Positions 32,632 through 39,303 of a DNA stretch of 39,303 nucleotides are shown here, piece after piece. This DNA comes from Aeromonas australiensis (GTDB lineage: Bacteria; Pseudomonadota; Gammaproteobacteria; Enterobacterales; Aeromonadaceae). Numbering within the stretch: the stretch's first letter is position 1; every line of letters starts with the position of its first letter. A program made the translations under genes and the position numbers. The stretch spans positions 1 to 39,303 of the forward strand of contig NZ_CDDH01000006.1 of assembly GCF_000819725.1 (NCBI RefSeq). The letters run 5' to 3'. Below the pieces are notes generated by a model. The model did not search any database and had not been told where the DNA came from. It was given only the letters and a program-made list of their open reading frames with translations.

Positions 32632-35364
32632 ATGCATACTGACAAGCCAAATGACACCGCCACTCCCTGGCATCATGTCAGTGTGGAGAGTGCGCTTCAA
32701 CAACAGGGGGGGAGCCTGCAGGGGCTCACCCCCGAGGAGGTGAGTGCCAGACAGAAACAGTATGGTGCCAACCAGCTGCCCCCCGCGGCCAGACGCAGTC
32801 ATCTGGTGCGCTTCCTGCTCCATTTTCACAACATCCTCATTTATGTCCTGCTTGGCAGTGCCCTGGTCACGGCGGCACTGGCGCACTGGATTGATACCGG
32901 CGTCATTCTGGCGGTGGTCATTGTCAATGCCCTGATCGGCTTTATTCAGGAGGGCAAATCAGAGAAGGCGATGGATGCCATTCGCCACATGCTGGCCCCC
33001 CATGCCAACGTTATTCGCCATGGCCAGCGGCTGAGTATTCCCGGTGAACAATTGGTACCGGGAGACATAGTGCTGCTGGAGGCGGGTGACAAGGTACCGG
33101 CCGACCTGCGGCTGCTGCAGGTGCACGGCCTGTGCGTGCAGGAGGCCTTGCTGACCGGCGAGTCCATTCCGGTTGACAAACAGTGTGCCCCGGTACCAGA
33201 AGATGCCTCCCTCGGCGATCGCAGTTGCATGGCCTTTTCCGGCACCATGGTCACCAGCGGACAGGGGCGCGGTCTGGTGGTCGCCACCGGGACGGCTACC
33301 GAGATCGGACGTATCAGCGGTCTGCTCTCCACGGTGACTGTACTGACCACCCCGCTGGTGCAACAGATGGCGTCCTTTGCCACATGGCTGACCATCCTGA
33401 TCCTGCTGGTCGCCGCACTGTTGCTGGTATACAGCTACTTCATCGTCCATCAGGATTTCAGTGACATCTTCATGGCCATCGTCAGTTTGTCAGTGGCGGC
33501 CATCCCGGCTGGGCTGCCCGCGGTCCTGACCATTACCCTCGCCGTGGGCGTACAGGCCATGGCCAAGCGCAACGCCATCGTCCGCCGCCTGCCTGCCATC
33601 GAAACCCTGGGTGCGGTCTCCGTGATTTGCACCGACAAAACCGGCACCCTGACCCGCAACGAAATGCTGGTCGCCACCGTGCTGACCCATGACGCCTGCT
33701 ATACCCTGACCGGTGACGGCTATGCCCCCTATGGGGAGTTGATGCAGAACGGGCAGCCGGGCCCAGCCGTGGCTGCTCGCCCGCTAAGTGAACTGGCGCT
33801 GGCGGCCGCCCTGTGCAACGATGCGGCCCTGCACGAACGTGACGGCGTCTGGCATGTGGCAGGGGACCCCATGGAGGGGGCACTGCTAGCCTGCAGTGCC
33901 AAGATGGCATCCACCGGCCTGCACGATGCAACACGCTGGCAGCGCACGGACACCATTGCATTTGATGCAAAATACCGCTTCATGGCCACCCTGCACCATG
34001 ACCACGAGCACCATGGGATCATCGTCGTCAAAGGGGCACCTGAGCAACTTCTGACCATGTGCGCCAATCAGCGCGCATCCAGCCCCGGCAGCACCGCGGC
34101 TCTCGACACGGCGTACTGGCATTCGCAGGCTGCCACCATTGCCAGCCAGGGACAACGAGTCCTGGCATTTGCCGTCAGGTGGGTCAGAGCGGAGCACACA
34201 GTACTGGAGCATCAGGCGCTGGCAGGCACGCTGACCCTGCTCGGGATGACGGGCATGGTGGATCCCCCGCGCCCCGAAGCCATCACCGCAGTGGCCAACT
34301 GTCATGGTGCCGGTATCCGGGTCAAAATGATCACCGGGGATCACACTCTTACTGCCGCAGCCATCGGCAAGCAGATTGGCCTGTTGCATCCCGACAAGGT
34401 GCTCAGTGGGGCCGAGATGGATGAGATGGACGATGTTGCCCTGCAACAAGCCGTTCTGGATTGTGACATCTTCGCCCGTACCAGCCCCGAACATAAGCTG
34501 CGCCTGGTCATGGCACTGCAATCCCACGGCATGACGGTGGCCATGACAGGGGACGGGGTCAACGACGCCCCGGCGCTCAAACGGGCGGATGCAGGGATTG
34601 CCATGGGGAATAAAGGTTCGGAAGCCGCCAAGGAGGCGGCGGATCTGGTGCTATTGGATGACAATTTTGCCTCCATTGCCGCCGCAGTGCGTGAAGGTCG
34701 CACCGTCTATGACAACATCAAGAAGGTGATCAGCTGGACCCTGCCGACCAATGCAGGGGAAGCCATGACCATCATACTCGCGTTGCTGCTCGGGCTGACC
34801 TTGCCCATCACGCCGATCCAGATCCTCTGGGTCAACCTGATCACGGCGGTCACCCTCGGCATCGCCCTGGCCTTTGAGCCGACCGAAGCGCGCAGTATGC
34901 GCCGGCCACCACGTCCCCGTCATGAGCCCCTGTTGAGCGGGGCGCTGGTGTGGCACATCGTACTGGTTTCCATGCTGTTTCTGGGTGGGGTCTATGGCAT
35001 CTATGCCTATGCCATCGAACGGGGCGATTCAGTCGAGCTGGCCAGAACACTGGCCGTCAATACCCTGGTGGTGATGGAGATCTTTCACATGTTTTTCATC
35101 CGCAATCTCTACGGCACCTCCCTGACCTGGCAGGGGGTCAAGGGTACCCCCGTGGTCTGGGCAACCGTGGCCCTGGTGGTGCTAGCCCAGTTGGCCATCA
35201 CCTATTTTCCGCCGCTACAACGGCTGTTCGACACAGAGCCTGTTTCCTTCGTGGACGGAGTGTTGATCATCGCCATCGGCGTTGCTCTGTTTGCCCTGAT
35301 AGAGACGGAAAAGCAGCTGATGCTGCTGCTCAGACGCATGACCTACTCAGGTCCGCAACCCTGA
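32632..35364 (+). CDS. P2-like cation-transporting P-type ATPase
   Basis: The 910-residue inner-membrane pump has an N-terminal cation-ATPase domain, the actuator TGES (175-178), phosphorylation motif DKTGTLT with D335, nucleotide-domain KGAPE, and hinge TGDGVNDAPALK (639-650). Helix M4 reads IPAGLP (291-296): the Glu that binds Ca2+ in SERCA (PEGLP) is Ala. N707 and E710 in M5 are kept, but M6 reads WVNLITA with Ala739 replacing the SERCA Asp. The general layout resembles CtpF-type bacterial ATPases, but the ion is uncertain. AAGGAG precedes the ATG at 32632. It pairs with the upstream Usp gene and ends eight bases from a convergent SDR gene. Confidence 0.92.
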   Translation: MHTDKPNDTATPWHHVSVESALQQQGGSLQGLTPEEVSARQKQYGANQLPPAARRSHLVRFLLHFHNILIYVLLGSALVTAALAHWIDTGVILAVVIVNALIGFIQEGKSEKAMDAIRHMLAPHANVIRHGQRLSIPGEQLVPGDIVLLEAGDKVPADLRLLQVHGLCVQEALLTGESIPVDKQCAPVPEDASLGDRSCMAFSGTMVTSGQGRGLVVATGTATEIGRISGLLSTVTVLTTPLVQQMASFATWLTILILLVAALLLVYSYFIVHQDFSDIFMAIVSLSVAAIPAGLPAVLTITLAVGVQAMAKRNAIVRRLPAIETLGAVSVICTDKTGTLTRNEMLVATVLTHDACYTLTGDGYAPYGELMQNGQPGPAVAARPLSELALAAALCNDAALHERDGVWHVAGDPMEGALLACSAKMASTGLHDATRWQRTDTIAFDAKYRFMATLHHDHEHHGIIVVKGAPEQLLTMCANQRASSPGSTAALDTAYWHSQAATIASQGQRVLAFAVRWVRAEHTVLEHQALAGTLTLLGMTGMVDPPRPEAITAVANCHGAGIRVKMITGDHTLTAAAIGKQIGLLHPDKVLSGAEMDEMDDVALQQAVLDCDIFARTSPEHKLRLVMALQSHGMTVAMTGDGVNDAPALKRADAGIAMGNKGSEAAKEAADLVLLDDNFASIAAAVREGRTVYDNIKKVISWTLPTNAGEAMTIILALLLGLTLPITPIQILWVNLITAVTLGIALAFEPTEARSMRRPPRPRHEPLLSGALVWHIVLVSMLFLGGVYGIYAYAIERGDSVELARTLAVNTLVVMEIFHMFFIRNLYGTSLTWQGVKGTPVVWATVALVVLAQLAITYFPPLQRLFDTEPVSFVDGVLIIAIGVALFALIETEKQLMLLLRRMTYSGPQP

Positions 35365-35372
35365 GATGTTAT

Positions 35373-36086
35373 TCACCAGGGCAGCGGCTGACCGTTGAGA
35401 TCCAGGAGCTGGCCCGACTGGGTCAACGATAACCTTTTGATAAGATTGAGCAGTTTTATCGCCACCTCGGCGGGGTCCTGCAATTGATCCGCAGCTAATT
35501 CGCTCAGAAAGGGGGTGTTCATGGGAGAATCCATCAAGCCGGGCGCCACCGCCACCACCCCCGCCTGCGGAAAACGCTGCGCCCATTCAAGGGCCAGGGT
35601 TTTCACTCCCATGTCGAGGGCCGCCTTGCTCATCCGGTAGCTGTAACGCCCCCCCTCCTGATTGGCAGCAATGGAGCCCGCCAGATCGGAGATGGCGCAA
35701 AGCCATAGCGGATGGTCACTTCTCATCAACCGACTGAAACGGGCAGCCAGCGCCAGTGTTGGCCAGGCATTGGCCAGCAGGCTGTCACACAGCCACTTGG
35801 GGTGCACCTCTTCCACCCGCCGCTCCGGCATAAAGCTGAGATCGTGCAACAAACCAATGGTGTTGATGATCACCGAGGGAAGCGGTTCAGTATCGTAGAG
35901 GGTAACCAGGGCATCAAACGAGATGTCATCCACTTCAGGTAGCGGGAAAAAGGCCCCCATTTCTATGCCTTTGGGATAGGTGCGACCTGCCAGCAGGAAG
36001 GATTCCCCCCTTGCCATCAGCTCTCTTGCCAACGCCGAACCCAGCGCACCGCTTCCGAGGATCAAGTAGCTCATCGCCCATTCCAT
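35373..36086 (-). CDS. Short-chain dehydrogenase/reductase family protein
   Basis: The 237-residue Rossmann protein is an NAD(P)-binding SDR. The glycine motif near the N-terminus is GSGALGSALA, slightly off the classical TGxxxGxG. The active-site serine is in AISDLAG and the YxxxK motif in YSYRMSK (Y150, K154 from the first Met). The substrate is unknown; length and pattern resemble small CsgA-type SDRs. The ATG at 36086 and another at 36074 (MSYLILG) are both possible, neither with a strong SD. It is convergent with the ATPase gene. Confidence 0.85.
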   Translation of the reverse strand: MEWAMSYLILGSGALGSALARELMARGESFLLAGRTYPKGIEMGAFFPLPEVDDISFDALVTLYDTEPLPSVIINTIGLLHDLSFMPERRVEEVHPKWLCDSLLANAWPTLALAARFSRLMRSDHPLWLCAISDLAGSIAANQEGGRYSYRMSKAALDMGVKTLALEWAQRFPQAGVVAVAPGLMDSPMNTPFLSELAADQLQDPAEVAIKLLNLIKRLSLTQSGQLLDLNGQPLPW

Positions 36087-36160
36087 GGAGAGTTATTTTG
36101 CTTAGAGCGTATCAGAATAATCGAGCAGTCGTAACTCGATAAAATGGTAATAGCCTTTCA

Positions 36161-36568
36161 TCATATCTGTTCCAGATGGCGACCAAATTCCCGTGCCAGC
36201 GCCAGATCAAGAAAACCGTCGCCCTTCTTGTGGCTACGCAAAAACTGGTAGTAGGCAAGCAGGGTAACCAGCCCCTCCTCATCTGGCATTGCCGCCCCGG
36301 GTTGTTGCTCCCTGAGCAGTTGCTGCGCCGCTGCCAGCGCCTCCCTGTCGACCACTTCCGCCTGACGGTAGAGATAACCGCAGCCGGTGGCCAGCCACTC
36401 CAGCGAGCAGTTGGCCCCCATGGCGATCTGGTTGGCCCGCGCCAGGCCGGGCTCGGCTCCTTTCAAATATTTGCGGATCAGCGCTTCACTGAGCCCTACC
36501 TTGCGGGCAAAGGCACTCACGCTCATCTCCCCGATCAGGCTCTGCAAGCGCTCGGCAAATCCTTCCAT
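36161..36568 (-). CDS. XRE-family transcriptional regulator
   Basis: This 135-residue DNA-binding protein has an N-terminal Cro/C1-type helix-turn-helix over residues 5-60 (SVSAFARKVGLSEALIRKYLKG...SLEWLATG). The C-terminal half is helical, with no recognised sensor domain. AGGAG lies upstream of the ATG at 36568. It diverges from the aldo/keto reductase gene 147 bases away and may regulate it or the SDR gene immediately downstream on its own strand. Confidence 0.85.
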   Translation of the reverse strand: MEGFAERLQSLIGEMSVSAFARKVGLSEALIRKYLKGAEPGLARANQIAMGANCSLEWLATGCGYLYRQAEVVDREALAAAQQLLREQQPGAAMPDEEGLVTLLAYYQFLRSHKKGDGFLDLALAREFGRHLEQI

Positions 36569-36715
36569 CCAACTCTCTCTCCTACTCTGCGATCAGAACC
36601 AAAGTTCGAATCATGCCACTGCCCATTATTGCTTTGCCAGCCACATGAGGCCAAGATGCCCGCAGTCATCTATGTTGCACATCGTTTTCGCATCGTGTTT
36701 TTCAAGGAGTCAACC

Positions 36716-37615
36716 ATGTCTGTATCCCGTGTCGCCCTGCATCCGCAAGGCCCCACCTTCTCTCGCCTCATCATGGGTTACTGGCGCCTGATGGAGTGGC
36801 AGCTCTCTCCGGCCGCGCTGCTCGATCTGATGAAATATCATCTGGATCTGGGGGTCACCACCATCGATCACGCCGATATCTACGGCGGCTATCAGTGCGA
36901 AGAGGCCTTTGGCCACGCCCTGCGCCTCGAGCCTTCCCTGCGCAGCCGGATGGAGATCGTCAGCAAGTGCGGTATCGCCCTCACCGCCAAGCCGGAGCAT
37001 GCCCTCAACCACTACAACACCGGCAAGGACCATATCATCGCCAGCGCCGAGGCCTCGCTGCGCAAGCTCGGCACCGACCATCTGGATCTGCTGCTGATCC
37101 ACCGCCCGGATCCCCTGATGAACGCCGATGAAGTGGCCGATGCCTTTATCACCCTGAAACAGGCGGGCAAGATCAAACACGCCGGGGTCTCCAACTTCAC
37201 CGCCCGTCAGTTCGAGCTGCTGCAATCGCGCCTCCCCTTCCCGCTGGTCACCAACCAGCTGGAGATCTCGCCGCTCCATCAGGAGGGGACCCTCGATGGC
37301 ACCCTGGATCAGTGCCAGCAGCTTGGCATCAAGCCGATGGCCTGGTCATGTCTCGGCGGCGGCCGACTGTTCAGCGATGACGCCTATGCCCCGCTGCGTG
37401 CCGAACTGGAGCAGATCCGTCAGGAAGTGGGCGCCCAGACCATCGAGCAGGTGGTCTACGCCTGGGTGATGATGCTGCCAAGCCAGCCGCTGCCATTGAT
37501 TGGCTCCGGCAAGCGGGAGCGGATTGCCGCTGCGGTAGCCGCCGAAACCATCACCCTCAACCGCCAGCAGTGGTTCCGTATCCGCAAGGCGGCGCTCGGT
37601 TACGACGTTCCCTGA
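36716..37615 (+). CDS. Aldo/keto reductase, YdhF-like
   Basis: The 299-residue NADPH-dependent oxidoreductase has the AKR barrel signature. Catalytic residues visible are the aspartate in TTIDHADIYG (D51), Y56, K84 in VSKCG, and H129 in LLLIHRPDP. GVSNF and the C-terminal GSGKRERI contribute to cofactor binding. Length and sequence match E. coli YdhF (298); the physiological substrate is unknown. AAGGAG precedes the ATG at 36716; the long upstream frame to 36176 runs antisense through the XRE gene and is a shadow. Confidence 0.93.
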   Translation: MSVSRVALHPQGPTFSRLIMGYWRLMEWQLSPAALLDLMKYHLDLGVTTIDHADIYGGYQCEEAFGHALRLEPSLRSRMEIVSKCGIALTAKPEHALNHYNTGKDHIIASAEASLRKLGTDHLDLLLIHRPDPLMNADEVADAFITLKQAGKIKHAGVSNFTARQFELLQSRLPFPLVTNQLEISPLHQEGTLDGTLDQCQQLGIKPMAWSCLGGGRLFSDDAYAPLRAELEQIRQEVGAQTIEQVVYAWVMMLPSQPLPLIGSGKRERIAAAVAAETITLNRQQWFRIRKAALGYDVP

Positions 37616-37637
37616 TCACAGCACAACCTCCAGAAAC

Positions 37638-37670
37638 AAAAACGGCATGGGAGAAACCCATGCCGTTTTT
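37638..37670. terminator. Bidirectional terminator after the aldo/keto reductase
   Basis: A 14-base stem, AAAAACGGCATGGG with CCCATGCCGTTTTT, surrounds an AGAAA loop. It lies between the convergent reductase and RRM genes. Confidence 0.95.
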
Positions 37671-37685
37671 CATTGCCGAGGCACC

Positions 37686-37967
37686 TTAGCGGTGGCGCTG
37701 TTGCGGGCGTCCACGGGGAGCATCTGTCTTCGGTTTGGCCTGGTTGACGGTGATGGTACGGCCACCGACTTCAGTGCCATGCAGACCGGCGATGGCCTTT
37801 TCGGCATCACCATTGACCGGCATTTCAATAAAACCAAACCCCTTTGACTGGCCGGTATCGCGGTCGATGATGATATCAACCTTGTCAACCTGTCCAAACT
37901 GACTGAACAGGGTTTTCAGTTCGTCGGCCGTCATCCGGTACGACAGATTACCTACGTAAATCTTCAT
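37686..37967 (-). CDS. RRM-domain RNA-binding protein
   Basis: The 93-residue protein is a single RNA recognition motif with RNP2 IYVGNL (3-8) and RNP1 KGFGFIEM (42-49), followed by a short basic tail rich in Arg, Pro and Gln. Such small glycine/arginine-tailed RRM proteins occur in many bacteria and are often cold-responsive, but targets are unknown. I chose the ATG at 37967 (MKIYVGNL); the ATG at 37976 adds three residues. It stands alone with about 200 bases upstream. Confidence 0.92.
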   Translation of the reverse strand: MKIYVGNLSYRMTADELKTLFSQFGQVDKVDIIIDRDTGQSKGFGFIEMPVNGDAEKAIAGLHGTEVGGRTITVNQAKPKTDAPRGRPQQRHR

Positions 37968-37976
37968 GCCATCCAC

Positions 37977-38183
37977 TCTCGATTCAAGGTGCCTTCTCTA
38001 TGCAATTCCCAGCATAACGGTAAGGGCACAACCCCTATGCCGGACCTGCCATGGCTTCATGCCGTGGCCCTCTCCACACTATCGTCAAGTGATTGATCTC
38101 TTGGGTTAACAGTGCAGACAAGATCAATTCGAGTCACTGGCAGTATCTGAGCTTTGCCGGGAATTGTCGAGAAAATAGTCGAC
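37977..38183. other. RRM gene upstream region
   Basis: No gene is visible. GCCATGGC and GCCGTGGC (about 38049-38069) can form an eight-base hairpin around TTCAT, read on either strand with one wobble. It could be part of a structured 5' leader of the RRM message. Confidence 0.35.
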
Positions 38184-38726
38184 TCAGACCGATTGCAGAT
38201 CTGACAGCCGTTGCGCCAGCATCCGGCGACCGTGCCAGGCCCGTTTAAAGCCGAAGCGATAGACCGACGGACTCACCAGATGGAGCTCCCCCGCCTTGAG
38301 ATCCAGCAAGGTCATGGCCGCCGCCAGCTCATCTTCACTCAATTGCAGATCGAGGCTGAAGTCGAGCCACTGGCCGTCGTGGCCCACTCGCCGCTCCCGT
38401 TCAAGCGTCACCAGCTGGCTGCGGGGCAGTGCCAGCGCCTCATCCTTGTTGCCATTGAGCAGATAGATATGCTGTTGATCCCACCCCAGCTCCGCCAGTC
38501 GCCAGGGCTGCCAGCTGCGGGGCAGCGACACCATGATCCCGGTGATGCCACCAAAGACCACGCCCACCCAGTTGAGCAGCGCCATTGCGCCCCAGCCATG
38601 CCACAAGGCGGCCGCCACCACGCCCCAACTCACCAGCAACAGCAGAAAAATGACGCAGCGATAGCGAACCGCTGGCGGCATCAACAGCTGCACCTGCGGA
38701 TCGGCAAGCAAGGATGTAATACGCAT
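38184..38726 (-). CDS. Two-helix membrane protein of unknown function
   Basis: The 180-residue protein has two predicted membrane helices (about residues 24-42 and 46-68) and a cytoplasmic C-terminal domain of about 110 residues rich in charged and leucine residues. I do not recognise the family. The topology resembles YcxB-like proteins, in which a C-terminal domain follows a helical hairpin, but I see no decisive motif. AGGAG precedes the ATG at 38726. It diverges from the ABC transporter gene. Confidence 0.75.
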   Translation of the reverse strand: MRITSLLADPQVQLLMPPAVRYRCVIFLLLLVSWGVVAAALWHGWGAMALLNWVGVVFGGITGIMVSLPRSWQPWRLAELGWDQQHIYLLNGNKDEALALPRSQLVTLERERRVGHDGQWLDFSLDLQLSEDELAAAMTLLDLKAGELHLVSPSVYRFGFKRAWHGRRMLAQRLSDLQSV

Positions 38727-38832
38727 GAAAAACTCCTGTCATCACGAAATGGCGCCATTGTGAATAGCCATCAGGATGCTGACAAGGGGGTTTTCTTTGT
38801 CATCCCCCTATAAAATCAATACCATGGCGTAA

Positions 38833-39303
38833 ATGATTCTCAGTGGAACCCGCTTCTTGACCAGCTCGCAACCCTGTGTGCGCTTTTGTGGCGTCGACAA
38901 ATGCTATGGCGACTTTCAGGCGCTCAATCACATCGATCTCACCATTGAACGGGGAGAGAAGTGGGTCATCTGTGGCCCGTCAGGCTCGGGTAAATCGACC
39001 CTGATCCGCACCATCAACGGGCTGGAGGGGATCGACGGCGGCCAGCTGTTCCTGTTTGGCGAGCCGGTGACCCCCGCCTACCTGCGCCGCCTGCAAGGTC
39101 GGGTCGGCATGGTGTTTCAGCAGTTCAACCTCTTCCCCCATATGACGGTGCTGGAAAACCTGATGGTGGCGCCGGTGCATACCCTGGGGCTGCGCCCTCA
39201 GGAGGCCAAAGCCCGGGCGCTCGGGCTGCTCGAGCGGGTGCGCATTCAGGCACAGGCCGACAAGTACCCCCACCAGCTCTCCGGCGGTCAGCAGCAGCGG
39301 GTC
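38833..39303 (+). CDS. ABC transporter ATP-binding protein, amino-acid type (partial)
   Basis: The first 157 residues of an ABC ATPase are present; the window ends inside the signature motif. Walker A is GPSGSGKS (48-55), the Q-loop lies in VFQQFNLFPHMTVLENL, and the signature LSGGQQQ is at 149-155. The wording around the Q-loop is typical of the polar amino-acid group (GlnQ, HisP, AapP). A stop codon directly precedes the ATG at 38833, so the protein cannot start earlier in this frame. The SD is weak. Permease and binding-protein genes are expected nearby but outside the window. Confidence 0.93.
   Translation, partial: MILSGTRFLTSSQPCVRFCGVDKCYGDFQALNHIDLTIERGEKWVICGPSGSGKSTLIRTINGLEGIDGGQLFLFGEPVTPAYLRRLQGRVGMVFQQFNLFPHMTVLENLMVAPVHTLGLRPQEAKARALGLLERVRIQAQADKYPHQLSGGQQQRV

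Overview
The window is a stretch of gammaproteobacterial chromosome that most likely comes from Aeromonas. The strongest pointers are the phaP-phaC-phaJ polyester cluster, whose product lengths (116, 594 and 134 residues) and landmark residues agree with the Aeromonas caviae system, and an L-threonine aldolase resembling the A. jandaei enzyme in length (339 residues) and key positions (K199, H85, H128, S292). The housekeeping proteins are E. coli-like (GyrA, NrdA, NrdB, MetG, Dcd). Species cannot be fixed by reading alone. I see no insertion sequence, prophage, CRISPR array, tRNA or rRNA.

Layout. 1-2020: a small doubtful ORF and a secreted GH13 alpha-amylase. 2043-6391: gyrA diverging from ubiG, which is coupled to a HAD phosphatase of MupP type. 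6392-10927: the class Ia ribonucleotide reductase operon nrdA-nrdB-yfaE, behind two DnaA boxes and two NrdR boxes. 10979-14131: mltA, a DUF1289 protein and the phosphate permease pit. 14506-15795: udk and dcd. 15906-19208: mrp diverging from metG. 19348-23296: a frameshifted GNAT relic, a DUF5718-like protein, a Nudix hydrolase, a GNAT acetyltransferase and glycerol dehydrogenase. 23403-25876: pdxY, a DUF429 protein and an exported repeat protein. 26177-28805: phaPCJ. 28993-31052: an S4 RNA-binding protein, a DUF4442 thioesterase-like protein and ltaE. 31679-35364: a tandem universal stress protein with a P-type ATPase. 35373-38726: an SDR, an XRE regulator, an aldo/keto reductase, an RRM protein and a two-helix membrane protein. 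38833-39303: the start of an amino-acid-type ABC ATPase cut by the window end.

How genes work together. NrdA and NrdB form the reductase and YfaE maintains the NrdB cofactor; Dcd, Udk and Nudix genes nearby also concern nucleotides. PhaJ draws (R)-3-hydroxyacyl-CoA from beta-oxidation, PhaC polymerises it and PhaP coats the granule. Usp and the ATPase form a tight two-gene unit.

The most unusual sequence structures are: a duplicated nrdB tail that creates a 12-codon mini-ORF linking nrdB to yfaE; nested inverted repeats with a common centre upstream of ltaE; a terminator-like hairpin in the phaP leader; strong intercistronic hairpins in nrdA-nrdB and phaP-phaC; a large dyad upstream of gldA; an acidic insert in the GyrA C-terminal domain; and a P2-like ATPase lacking two carboxylates that bind Ca2+ in SERCA. 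No wholly new multi-gene system is evident.
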